From an uncultured Gammaproteobacteria bacterium (lineage in GTDB: Bacteria > Pseudomonadota > Gammaproteobacteria > Arenicellales > Poriferihabitantaceae), in the NCBI GenBank assembly GCA_947259885.1, contig CAMYNW010000007.1:124001-188000 (forward strand): 64,000 nt of DNA. The letters run 5' to 3'. Below are positions 25,916-33,986 of the stretch, one piece after another. Numbering within the stretch: the first letter of the stretch is position 1; every line of letters begins with the position of its first letter. The position numbers were made by a program, and so were the translations under genes. The notes below the pieces were generated by a model that saw only the letters and a list, made by a program, of their open reading frames with translations, did no database searches and was not told where the DNA came from.

Positions 25916-26087
25916 ACCATGGGTCCACATAGAGGCTGTCGGGAATATCCGTACCGCGGTCGATTTCACTATTCTCGGGATACATTCCCCAAAAAGTGAT
26001 TCGCCTGGCCACCAATCCGATCAGTATTAGAAGTCGAGAGGTATTATAAATAGCCTCCAGCTCACCTACAACGATCATGGTCGGCAT
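25887..26087 (-). CDS. Small protein upstream of the MotA-like gene
   Basis: 66 residues, ATG at 26087 (a second ATG at 26078). It is weakly hydrophobic in the middle (LLILIGLVARRITFWG) and acidic at the end (DPWYGKNFDDDF). It overlaps the start of the MotA-like gene and begins 35 bases after mnmE. The overlap with a real gene and the absence of another candidate support it, but no family is recognised. Confidence 0.5.
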   Translation of the reverse strand: MPTMIVVGELEAIYNTSRLLILIGLVARRITFWGMYPENSEIDRGTDIPDSLYVDPWYGKNFDDDF

Positions 26088-26121
26088 TGACTGGAAATCA
26101 GTGCTTTAGTGAGTCGAATGA

Positions 26122-27462
26122 CTATTTTCCAATGCAAAAAGAGCTGAATATATGTCCCAATAGCTCGTCACTAGTCACTTCTCCGGTAATTTCTCCAAGA
26201 GCTTGCTGCGCTAGTCGTAATTCTTCCGCCAGTATTTCGGCGGCCTGGTTTTCCTCGAGCTGCGTAATTCCCGCATCCAAATGACTTCTTGCGCGATCAA
26301 TTGAGTCAATATGGCGTTGTCGCGCGATGAACTGGCTGCTATCAGTTTCCCGATAGCCGGCAACCTCTTTAAGATAATCCACAAGGTGTTCGAGCCCTTC
26401 TCCAGTAAGCGCTGATAAAAACACAGAATTACCGTGGCGGCCAGCAAGATGCCCGCTCAGATCGATCTTATTGTGCACAGTGAGCACAGGTGCATCTGGG
26501 AGTTCATCATCGGTATTCATGATTTGACCCTCGTTAACCTGAGTAGAATCCTCAACCAACACTACCAGGTCCGCGGTTTTTTGGGCTTCCTGGGCTCGCC
26601 GGACACCTTCCGCTTCAATCCAGTTATCGCTTTCGCGAATGCCTGCAGTATCAATTAATACTATAGGCAGGCCATCGAGTTCCAGGTGCTGCTCAAGAAC
26701 ATCGCGTGTGGTACCAGGAATATCACTCACAATCGCCCGTTGTTCTCTGCTCAGCAGATTCAGCAAACTGGATTTCCCCGCGTTAGGAGAGCCGGTTAAC
26801 ACTACCCGTAGACCATCCCTAAGAAGTTTTCCCTGGCGAACTGCCCCTTTTAATTCAAAGAATTCATCACCCAGAGAAGAAAGTTTTTTCGTTACTTCGT
26901 TATCTGCCAGGAAGTCTATTTCCTCATCTGGGAAATCAATAGCCGCTTCAATGAAGACCCTTAGACTAGTCAAGTTGTCGACCAGCAAATGTACTCGCTT
27001 TGAGAACTCTCCCTGCAGTGAACGCAGAGCAGAACGTGCTGCCGATTCTGTGCTGCTCTCGATCAGGTCGGCTACGGCTTCAGCCTGCGCAAGATCTAGT
27101 CGGCCTGACAGAAACGCCCGCTCACTAAACTCACCCGGCCTTGCCAGTCTGCACCCCAGCTCCAGGCATCTGCGAACCAACATTTCCACCACTATCGGGC
27201 TGCCATGAGCGTGCAACTCCAGCACCGCTTCACCGGTGTAACTGTGGGGTGCTTCAAAGTACAGGGCCAGCCCGCGATCAATTAGACCGCCATCACTGTT
27301 TCTGAACCCGCAGAGGTGCGCTTCGCGCGGCCGTGGGAGCACGCCAACTAGTTCCGAGGCAATTTCGATTCCTCGTGGGCCCGATATGCGCACCACCGCA
27401 ATACCGCCTCGACCCGGGGGAGTAGCCGGGGCAACAATGGTGTCGTTGCCCGTTTCGCCCAC
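26122..27462 (-). CDS. mnmE: tRNA modification GTPase MnmE
   Basis: About 446 residues from GTG 27462, which leaves the standard start NDTIVAPATPPGRGG; a TTG at 27510 overlapping yidC would add 16 residues. Formyl-tetrahydrofolate-binding N-terminal domain, helical domain, then a G domain with GSPNAGKSSLL, DIPGTTRD, DTAG and NKID, and the invariant C-terminal FCIGK. It acts with MnmG in tRNA wobble uridine modification. It belongs to the rpmH-rnpA-yidD-yidC-mnmE run. Confidence 0.95.
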   Translation of the reverse strand: MGETGNDTIVAPATPPGRGGIAVVRISGPRGIEIASELVGVLPRPREAHLCGFRNSDGGLIDRGLALYFEAPHSYTGEAVLELHAHGSPIVVEMLVRRCLELGCRLARPGEFSERAFLSGRLDLAQAEAVADLIESSTESAARSALRSLQGEFSKRVHLLVDNLTSLRVFIEAAIDFPDEEIDFLADNEVTKKLSSLGDEFFELKGAVRQGKLLRDGLRVVLTGSPNAGKSSLLNLLSREQRAIVSDIPGTTRDVLEQHLELDGLPIVLIDTAGIRESDNWIEAEGVRRAQEAQKTADLVVLVEDSTQVNEGQIMNTDDELPDAPVLTVHNKIDLSGHLAGRHGNSVFLSALTGEGLEHLVDYLKEVAGYRETDSSQFIARQRHIDSIDRARSHLDAGITQLEENQAAEILAEELRLAQQALGEITGEVTSDELLGHIFSSFCIGK

Positions 27463-27466
27463 TCGA

Positions 27467-29164
27467 TCAGGCGTTTTGGTATTTTTTTGTAATGAAGTAT
27501 TGCTGAGCAATGGACAGCAGATTATTAACCACCCAGTAAAGCACCAGACCTGCAGGGAACCACAGAAAGAAAACTGTAAACACCACGGGCAATGCGGTCA
27601 TAATCTTCTTCTGCAGTGGATCCATGGGAGCCGGATTGAGCATCTGCTGGGCCAGCATCGAAATTCCCATGATTATGGGCAACACATAGTAGGGGTCAGG
27701 GAGGGACAGATCATTAAGCCAAAACATGAAGTCTGCCTGACGCAATTCAACACTCTCCAGCAATGTCCAATATAGTGCGATGAAAACCGGTATCTGCACC
27801 AAGATCGGCAAACAACCGCCTGCAGGATTTACCTTTTCGGTCTTGTAAAGTTTCATCATCTCCTGCTGAAACTTCTGCTTATCGTCACCGTAACGTTCCT
27901 TCAATGTCTGCAGTCTCGGTTGCAGCTTCTTCATTTTCGCCATGGATTTGTAACTCGCGGCAGAAAGCGGAAGAAATATGATTTTTACCAGCAACGTTAA
28001 CAAAATAATGGCCCAGCCCCAGTTATTAACAAGGGAGTGAATCTTAGTCAGAAGCCAGAACAAAGGATCTGCCACCGGAGTCAGCCATCCGTAGTCAACT
28101 GTTAAGGCTATTCCAGGGACCTCTAGTGCCGTTAAGCGCTGGTGTTCTTTTGGACCAACAAACAAGGCACCTTTTATTTCACCTTGCTGCCCCGCCGCAA
28201 TCCTGACCGGCTCAGTGTTTTTAAATCCTATTCGATACTGCGGCGCTGGCGTATTGCGACTGACTCCGGAGTAGATCTGGTATCCGCTCGCATCCTGCGG
28301 CAGCCAGGCTGAGACAAAATAATGCTGCAACATGGCGACCCAACCTTCGCGCGTAGAAAGATTGAGCGGGGATTCATTGATTTCCGAATAGTCTATTTTG
28401 TCGTATTTATCTTCCTCGGTATAAATGGCCGCGCCGCTATAGCTCGGTAGCCGCCCCAAAAACCCCATTGAGCCGGCCTGTTCTATCTCTGTCTGTTTGA
28501 GCTGTCCGTAGAAAAATCCTGACCATTCCTGGGTACTGTTATTTTTTATCTTAAAGTCCACATCGATTCGGTAGCTATCTCGATGAAAGGTGTAAATCTT
28601 TTTGTACTCTACTCCATCAGGGCCATTCCATAGCAGCTCGGCTTCCACCGAGTCGCGGTCACCAAGGTCTAAATCTAAACGATCTGTCGAATACTCGACA
28701 TTATGATTAGGATATTCACGACCTGCGCCAATGAGACCGCTTTGCGCCACGTAAAGTGCCGACGAATCCCTATGCATCAACACAAATGGCTGATCCGGCG
28801 TATCGACACTGACTGGGTGCTTAAGCAGTTCAACCCTCACAAGATCGCCCCCCTGGGTATCAATCTGGGCCTTTATCAGGTCGGTTTTAATTTGAATCAG
28901 TTTTCCAGCTTTAGTCGACTCCTGCTCAATTACCGGGGTCTCCGGCTGCGATACAGCACCAACACTCTCGACCTGTGGGGCATCAGGCACATCGTCAGTC
29001 ACATTCGAAGCGGTCACACTCGGCCCGTCCTTCTCCTCCGTGTAAGCACCTTGCTGAGTCACGCCCTGTGGACCATGCTCAACCTGATATTGCTCCCAAG
29101 ACTGCCAGATCATCGCCAGCACCAGGCCAAGAGAACCGAAAAGAATGATACGTCTGAAATCCAT
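27467..29164 (-). CDS. yidC: Membrane protein insertase YidC
   Basis: 565 residues. N-terminal helix, a large periplasmic beta-sandwich domain (about 60-350), then five conserved helices with WGWAIILLTLLVKIIFLPLS and the hydrophilic groove Arg in this region, MMKLYKTEKVNPAGGCLPILVQIPVFIALYW, and WFPAGLVLYWVVNNLLSIAQQ. YidC inserts inner-membrane proteins alone or with SecYEG. It is 9 bases after yidD and just before mnmE. Confidence 0.97.
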   Translation of the reverse strand: MDFRRIILFGSLGLVLAMIWQSWEQYQVEHGPQGVTQQGAYTEEKDGPSVTASNVTDDVPDAPQVESVGAVSQPETPVIEQESTKAGKLIQIKTDLIKAQIDTQGGDLVRVELLKHPVSVDTPDQPFVLMHRDSSALYVAQSGLIGAGREYPNHNVEYSTDRLDLDLGDRDSVEAELLWNGPDGVEYKKIYTFHRDSYRIDVDFKIKNNSTQEWSGFFYGQLKQTEIEQAGSMGFLGRLPSYSGAAIYTEEDKYDKIDYSEINESPLNLSTREGWVAMLQHYFVSAWLPQDASGYQIYSGVSRNTPAPQYRIGFKNTEPVRIAAGQQGEIKGALFVGPKEHQRLTALEVPGIALTVDYGWLTPVADPLFWLLTKIHSLVNNWGWAIILLTLLVKIIFLPLSAASYKSMAKMKKLQPRLQTLKERYGDDKQKFQQEMMKLYKTEKVNPAGGCLPILVQIPVFIALYWTLLESVELRQADFMFWLNDLSLPDPYYVLPIIMGISMLAQQMLNPAPMDPLQKKIMTALPVVFTVFFLWFPAGLVLYWVVNNLLSIAQQYFITKKYQNA

Positions 29165-29173
29165 CTGAATTAT

Positions 29174-29458
29174 CTACCGGAAATGATTTTTACACTTTTT
29201 ATTTAGACACGGGCCAATTTCAGGATCGACCTTGCGCAATGAAAACTGCTCAGGCACCGGATCATACCCACCTGAGTGCCACGGTTGACAACTCAGAATT
29301 CTACGAATACTGAGTAAACCACCTTTGATCACACCATGTTTGGCAACCGCTTCAATACTGAAATTTGCACAACTCGGATGAAACCTGCAGTTTTGTCCGA
29401 GGAATGGGCTTACCATAATTTTATAGCCCTTAATCAGGAAGATTACGATACTTCGCAT
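29174..29458 (-). CDS. yidD: Membrane protein insertion efficiency factor YidD
   Basis: 94 residues with the three-cysteine signature of the family (CRFHPSCANFSIEA, SCQPWHSGGYDPVP) after an amphipathic start IFLIKGYKIMVSPFLG. YidD is a small inner-membrane-associated protein that helps YidC-dependent insertion. It overlaps rnpA by 16 bases, the usual arrangement. Confidence 0.95.
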   Translation of the reverse strand: MRSIVIFLIKGYKIMVSPFLGQNCRFHPSCANFSIEAVAKHGVIKGGLLSIRRILSCQPWHSGGYDPVPEQFSLRKVDPEIGPCLNKKCKNHFR

Positions 29459-29841
29459 TTTCTAATCGCTTTTATCCAGAGTCGGTCAAGCTCCTCCCGT
29501 AATTCGGTGTTTTGTGCTTCAACAGCTGCTGCCTTGGCTACCACAATAAAATCTGTCCCGGCTGGTTTGATTTTGCCCCAACCTCCCTGATCCGCAACGC
29601 ATAGTCGCAGGTATCTGAAAGATTCCCTGATCTGGCGTTTTATACGATTCCTTTGCACGGCTTTTTTACTGACTTTCCTGGATACCGCAAGGCCCAGTCT
29701 GTGAAAATCGTAAATACTGCACTGCACATGAAGGCTGAAAAACTTACCATGCAGGCGCACCCGATTATTGAAAACAGCCCGATATTGGCTTGCCTCGGTG
29801 ATGCGCTGGCGACGACTGAAATCCGTCCTTCCCGGGGTCAC
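29443..29841 (-). CDS. rnpA: Ribonuclease P protein component
   Basis: 132 residues from GTG 29841; the frame is open further upstream into rpmH but those residues are unlike RnpA. The N-terminus DFSRRQRITEASQYRAVF and the RNA-binding signature RLGLAVSRKVSKKAVQRNRIKRQIRESFR are clear. It is the protein subunit that assists the RNase P RNA in trimming tRNA 5' ends. It lies between rpmH and yidD as expected. Start choice is moderately sure because no good ATG or Shine-Dalgarno is visible. Confidence 0.93.
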   Translation of the reverse strand: MTPGRTDFSRRQRITEASQYRAVFNNRVRLHGKFFSLHVQCSIYDFHRLGLAVSRKVSKKAVQRNRIKRQIRESFRYLRLCVADQGGWGKIKPAGTDFIVVAKAAAVEAQNTELREELDRLWIKAIRKCEVS

Positions 29842-29906
29842 CTCTATGTCTAACCCACTGGAAACAAAGCAAAAAGAACCGTAATTTCTTTGAGCTCTTC
29901 CTAAAA

Positions 29907-30041
29907 TCAGGCGCTTAGACGGGCACGGCCCTTGGCACGGCGAGCATTGATAACCGCACGTCCGCCACGTGTGCTCATGCGCGCGCGAAAGCCGTGTGTT
30001 CTTTTGCGTTTCAATACGCTGGGTTGAAAAGTGCGCTTCAT
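29907..30041 (-). CDS. rpmH: 50S ribosomal protein L34
   Basis: 44 residues, ATG at 30041 and stop TGA at 29907-29909. The sequence begins [19 protein letters not shown] and ends [11 protein letters not shown], an almost standard L34. In most gammaproteobacteria dnaA lies divergently upstream; here a PPi-dependent phosphofructokinase operon takes that place. Confidence 0.98.
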   Translation of the reverse strand: MKRTFQPSVLKRKRTHGFRARMSTRGGRAVINARRAKGRARLSA

Positions 30042-30126
30042 GACGAAGTTCCAGAGACATTCAAAGGGCAGCGGAATCTACCCTGTTTATGGCTAAATTT
30101 CAAGGTAATCAGGGCCTCACCGACCA

Positions 30127-30173
30127 CCCCTAGCCAGGGGCCGTTTCCACATTATTTACCACCCCTTCGGGGT
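30127..30173. other. Two small GC hairpins in the rpmH upstream region
   Basis: CCCCT-AGCC-AGGGG (30127-30140) and ACCCC-TTCG-GGGT (30161-30173) lie between divergent genes. Neither is followed by a T-run, so they are not clear terminators. No cluster of DnaA boxes was found in the 206-base gap. Confidence 0.45.
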
Positions 30174-30247
30174 ACTGACGGCCTGTATCTTCAAGCGTGT
30201 AGAATACTTGAGATTTCCTAACCTCAGCAGACCAAGCAATTCGCGTC

Positions 30248-30625
30248 ATGATTCCGGATTTTACCGCAGTTGAAATCGCCACCATCCGTGAGCTTTTGAC
30301 TCAACGCTATCAGAAAGATGTGGAGATACACCTGGCGGACAGCGAAGTGGTACTTTCATCGGATCATCAGGTGCCGGAGCAATGCCCAACTGTTTTCTGG
30401 CATGAACAGGAAGCTAACTTTGTGGTGGTGAAAACCGGGGTGTTCAGCTACCGCACACAGTTCTTCTATACGCCGCACGAACAGTATGGCACTGGTATCA
30501 ACGAGTACAATGACTTGGAACAATGCGTCGCGGCGGTATTTCAGACCCAGGCTGATCATGAACGAGATCGCCAGGGAGTCAGTTCAGGCGGCACCGGCGA
30601 AAAACTTAATCAAGAAACAAACTGA
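30248..30625 (+). CDS. Uncharacterised protein coupled to PPi-phosphofructokinase
   Basis: 125 residues, soluble, no signal peptide. The first 95 look folded (TAVEIATIRELLTQRYQK, CPTVFWHEQEANFVVVKTG, YNDLEQCVAAVF) and the last 25 are polar and probably disordered. Its stop overlaps the next start (TGATG), so it is translationally coupled to the kinase and may regulate it or simply share expression. No family is recognised. Confidence 0.75.
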   Translation: MIPDFTAVEIATIRELLTQRYQKDVEIHLADSEVVLSSDHQVPEQCPTVFWHEQEANFVVVKTGVFSYRTQFFYTPHEQYGTGINEYNDLEQCVAAVFQTQADHERDRQGVSSGGTGEKLNQETN

Positions 30626-31902
30626 TGAAACCAAACAAAAAACCAAGAAACGCGTTCTATGCTCAATCCGGCGGGGTGACAGCGGTTATTAATGCCTCCG
30701 CGGCAGGGCTAATTGAAACTGCCAGGCAACATAAAGACAAGATCGGCAAAATATATGCTGGTAATCACGGCATTATCGGTGCCCTCGCTGAAGAGCTGAT
30801 CGACACTTCAAAAGAGTCTGCCAGGTCAATACGACGACTGCGTCACACTCCGTCAGGAGCCTTCGGCTCATGTCGTTACAAGTTAAAAAGTCTTGAACAG
30901 AACCGTCGGGAATATGAGCGCCTGATGGACGTATTTACCGCGCATAATATTGGATATTTCTTCTACAACGGCGGTGGCGACTCCGCTGACACCTGTCTAA
31001 AAATTTCTCAGCTATCCAAGCAACTGGGATTCCCGATTCAGGCGATCCATGTGCCGAAGACAGTCGACAATGACCTGCCTATTACTGACAACTGTCCTGG
31101 ATTTGGTTCAGTTGCTAAATACATCGCGATTTCCACTCTAGAAGCGAGTTTTGACGTCGCCTCAATGTGTAAAACCTCGACCAAGGTATTCGTGCTAGAG
31201 GTGATGGGACGGCACGCCGGCTGGATCGCCGCCGCGGGGGGACTTGCTGCGGACCAGCAGCACGATATACCTGTGGTTATACTGTTTCCAGAAATTACCT
31301 TTAACCGCCGTAGGTTTATGGCGGAAGTGAAACGTAAAGTAAAGCAGTATGGCTATGTTTCAGTAGTGGTTTCAGAAGGGCTGAAGGATAGACATGGAAA
31401 GTTCCTCTCAGACCAAGGGCTGGTCGATGCATTTGGTCATGCACAACTCGGTGGCGTAGCGCCTGTAATTGCCAATATGATTAAGCAGGATCTCGGTTAT
31501 AAGTATCATTGGGGGGTTGCTGACTACATGCAACGGGCCGCGCGTCATATAGCTTCCGCTACAGATGTAAAACAAGCCTATGCTGTGGGCAAAGCAGCGG
31601 TGGAACTGGCACTAGCGGGAAAAAACTCAGTAATGCCCACGATCATGAGAACTAGCAATAACCCCTATCGTTGGAAGGTGGGATCGGCAGCGCTAAGTCG
31701 CGTTGCGAATGTAGAAAAAATGATGCCCAGAAGTTTCATTTCCAAAGACGGATTTGGTATTACCAAAAGTTGCCGAACTTATCTTGAGCCGCTTATCAGA
31801 GGGGAGGACTACCCGCCTTACAAAAACGGCATGCCTGACTACGTCAGCCTGAAAAGACAGATGGTGCCTAAAAAACTAAAGCAGGCATTCGAAATTTTGT
31901 GA
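30625..31902 (+). CDS. pfp: Pyrophosphate-dependent 6-phosphofructokinase
   Basis: 425 residues. The glycine-rich loop reads GGGDS (116-120) where ATP enzymes have GGDGS, and the catalytic segment is PKTVDND (144-150) where ATP enzymes have PGTIDND. The Asp and Lys at these two points mark use of pyrophosphate instead of ATP. MGRHAGWIAA is the usual sugar-phosphate site. The reaction is reversible, so the enzyme can serve glycolysis or gluconeogenesis. It sits in a three-gene coupled operon. Together with the membrane pyrophosphatase at 35223 it points to a PPi-based energy economy. Confidence 0.93.
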   Translation: MKPNKKPRNAFYAQSGGVTAVINASAAGLIETARQHKDKIGKIYAGNHGIIGALAEELIDTSKESARSIRRLRHTPSGAFGSCRYKLKSLEQNRREYERLMDVFTAHNIGYFFYNGGGDSADTCLKISQLSKQLGFPIQAIHVPKTVDNDLPITDNCPGFGSVAKYIAISTLEASFDVASMCKTSTKVFVLEVMGRHAGWIAAAGGLAADQQHDIPVVILFPEITFNRRRFMAEVKRKVKQYGYVSVVVSEGLKDRHGKFLSDQGLVDAFGHAQLGGVAPVIANMIKQDLGYKYHWGVADYMQRAARHIASATDVKQAYAVGKAAVELALAGKNSVMPTIMRTSNNPYRWKVGSAALSRVANVEKMMPRSFISKDGFGITKSCRTYLEPLIRGEDYPPYKNGMPDYVSLKRQMVPKKLKQAFEIL

Positions 31903-32087
31903 CCATTGATCGAGCCAATGTGCTGTTAAAAGTCCAGTCTGATTTTGCTGGCGCTTATAATCGTCACTCCTGCGCACTAATCCTGGCTGAAGTGTCGTCA
32001 CTGAATGGCCAGGCGGCGGTCGACCAACTTATTCAGGAGCTTGAACTGGATCGGATATTCGACTTCGAAATTGGCCAGAGCTTTTAA
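31899..32087 (+). CDS. Small uncharacterised protein coupled to PPi-phosphofructokinase
   Basis: 62 residues from a GTG that overlaps the kinase stop (GTGA). It reads as a compact helical protein (NRHSCALILAEVSSLNGQAAVDQLIQELELD). The four-base overlap and protein-like composition support it. No function is known; a regulator or chaperone of the kinase is one possibility. It converges on galE. Confidence 0.65.
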   Translation: MTIDRANVLLKVQSDFAGAYNRHSCALILAEVSSLNGQAAVDQLIQELELDRIFDFEIGQSF

Positions 32088-32129
32088 CACTGCCTTTTGG
32101 ACTTTTTAGACTTGGATCACAGGATGATC

Positions 32130-33116
32130 TCAACGACGGTTTAACCAGCCCCAAGCGGATTCAACCATTTCCTGGATTTTGCAATAGCGCGGCTTCCAAT
32201 CTAGCTCTTGATTTGCCTTGACTGGGTCAGCAACTAATACCGGCGGGTCTCCCGGCCGTCTAGGACCATGTTTTACATTGGGCTGCACTCCGGTAACCTG
32301 ACCGACTGCTTCGATCACTTGCAGCACTGAGAAGCCCTGACCTGTTCCGAGATTGAACTGATGAACTCCAGGTTTGCCATGCAAATAATCAAGCGCTTTG
32401 ACATGAGCGTCAGCTAGATCTGACACATGGACAAAGTCACGAATACAAGTTCCGTCCGCCGTGGGGTAGTCAGCACCGAAAACAGTAATCGGCTGGTCGG
32501 GATTAATCACAGAATTCAACGCGAGAGGAATCAGATGAGTTTCCGGTTCGTGTTTTTCCCCGATCTCTCGTTCAAGATCCGCACCGGCAGCGTTAAAGTA
32601 ACGCAGCGAGACAGAATTCAATTTCAAGGCAGGGTGACAATCCTGAAGCAGCCTTTCGACCACAAGTTTTGATCTACCATAAGGATTTACCGGTCGTTTT
32701 GGCGCATCTTCACAAATTGGCTGAAATGGCGACTCACCGTACACTGCGCAAGAACTTGAAAACACAAACTGATTAATGTTCCTTGACCGCATTGCCTCGA
32801 CGAGCGTAAGGCTACCGGTTACATTGTTATGCCAGTACTTCCCTGGCGAAGCCACCGATTCAGAGACATAGGCCAATGCGGCAAAATGTATTACTGCGGC
32901 AGGCCTATATCGATCTATTACATCTCCCAGGTGCTCTCTATCGAGAATATCGCCTTGCTCAAATGGACCCCAGAGTACTGCATCGGCATTACCCCGGCTC
33001 AAGTTGTCATAACTGACGGGCTCGAATCCAGCACTCGAAAGCGCCTTGCAGGTGTGGGCACCTATGTATCCAGCCCCGCCGGTAACCAGTATGGTTTTCG
33101 AATTAGAACCTGCCAT
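32130..33116 (-). CDS. galE: UDP-glucose 4-epimerase
   Basis: 328 residues, extended SDR. NAD motif GGAGYIGAHT (14-23), catalytic Ser/Tyr region SSSCAVYGES and YxxxK as YGRSK, then RYFNAAGAD. It interconverts UDP-glucose and UDP-galactose for envelope polysaccharide. The two glycosyltransferases upstream on the same strand suggest a small surface-glycan locus. Confidence 0.93.
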   Translation of the reverse strand: MAGSNSKTILVTGGAGYIGAHTCKALSSAGFEPVSYDNLSRGNADAVLWGPFEQGDILDREHLGDVIDRYRPAAVIHFAALAYVSESVASPGKYWHNNVTGSLTLVEAMRSRNINQFVFSSSCAVYGESPFQPICEDAPKRPVNPYGRSKLVVERLLQDCHPALKLNSVSLRYFNAAGADLEREIGEKHEPETHLIPLALNSVINPDQPITVFGADYPTADGTCIRDFVHVSDLADAHVKALDYLHGKPGVHQFNLGTGQGFSVLQVIEAVGQVTGVQPNVKHGPRRPGDPPVLVADPVKANQELDWKPRYCKIQEMVESAWGWLNRR

Positions 33117-33155
33117 TAAAGAATTGCGCTCCGAAAAACTGCTGCCACAGGACTC

Positions 33156-33986
33156 TTATCGACCCAGTGATTTTAAATCCTTTTTGTTTCGTTGAACCAT
33201 CCTTTGGTAGCCTGCCCGCATGATGCAAAATCTCAACCCATGCAGTCCATCACGAAACCCTTGTCTAAGGAAAAAACTATATACAAAATATATCGTAGCG
33301 CGAAAAGGGAGTTTCCAGCTTAATCGTTTCTGCGCCATTGTTTTTATAAGCGGATCCGATGAAAAAAGCTCTTTGAAACTAAACCGAACTGTTTCCTGCT
33401 CAACCTCGAATCGGGCATCATCCAGAGCATATCGTCTTTGTCTTCGATACCATTCATCTAAAGACTTGTGGTTTTCATCGATAAGATCGTGGTCAAGAGC
33501 CGCCATCTCCCCTTGCACTTCCTGTGTTTCCGCATGCCCTCGATTTTCATAGCGGACACGATGACAATGCACTAACCTAACCACCCATACCGGGTACAGG
33601 CTGCTGTAACGTAACCATCTGCCCCACATGTAAAATCGGCGCCTTAACCTGGCGGCTGCCAGCTCCGGTCGTTGCCACACCAGTTGATTGACCTCTTCAG
33701 CGAGAGCCCGCGGAACTCGTTCGTCGGCGTCGAGGATCAACACCCAGTTATGTTTCGGTGAAGTGTTGTCCAGAGCCCAATTGCGCTGGCTACCAAAACC
33801 TTCGAAAGAATGCGTAAACACCCTGGCGCCAGCCTGCTGGGCAATATCGACGGTCTCGTCCTCACTGCCTGAATCAATTACAATAATGTCATCACACCAA
33901 TTCAGTGAACGCAGACAATGCGGCAAATTCACCGACTCATTCAGAGTAAATACCATCACACTGACCCAACATTCAGCAGACTTCAT
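33156..33986 (-). CDS. Family 2 glycosyltransferase (WaaE/KdtX-like)
   Basis: About 276 residues from ATG 33986, whose ATGA overlaps the previous stop; a TTG at 34001 is less likely. GT-A fold with FTLNESVNLPHCLRSL, VIDSGSEDETV and the metal site LILDADERV. The remainder (YMWGRWLRYSSLYPVWVVRL, HAETQEVQG) resembles the LPS core glucosyltransferase WaaE/KdtX group. It probably acts on the inner face of the membrane on a lipid-linked or core sugar; donor and acceptor are unknown. Confidence 0.87.
   Translation of the reverse strand: MKSAECWVSVMVFTLNESVNLPHCLRSLNWCDDIIVIDSGSEDETVDIAQQAGARVFTHSFEGFGSQRNWALDNTSPKHNWVLILDADERVPRALAEEVNQLVWQRPELAAARLRRRFYMWGRWLRYSSLYPVWVVRLVHCHRVRYENRGHAETQEVQGEMAALDHDLIDENHKSLDEWYRRQRRYALDDARFEVEQETVRFSFKELFSSDPLIKTMAQKRLSWKLPFRATIYFVYSFFLRQGFRDGLHGLRFCIMRAGYQRMVQRNKKDLKSLGR

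Noticed and set aside
26639..27208. 189-codon plus-strand ORF opposite mnmE
   Set aside because: Ser/Arg-rich low-complexity product antisense to the G domain of mnmE; no ribosome site.
30142..30152. GTTTCCACA as a possible DnaA box near rpmH
   Set aside because: Two mismatches to TTATCCACA and no second box nearby; not enough for an origin.
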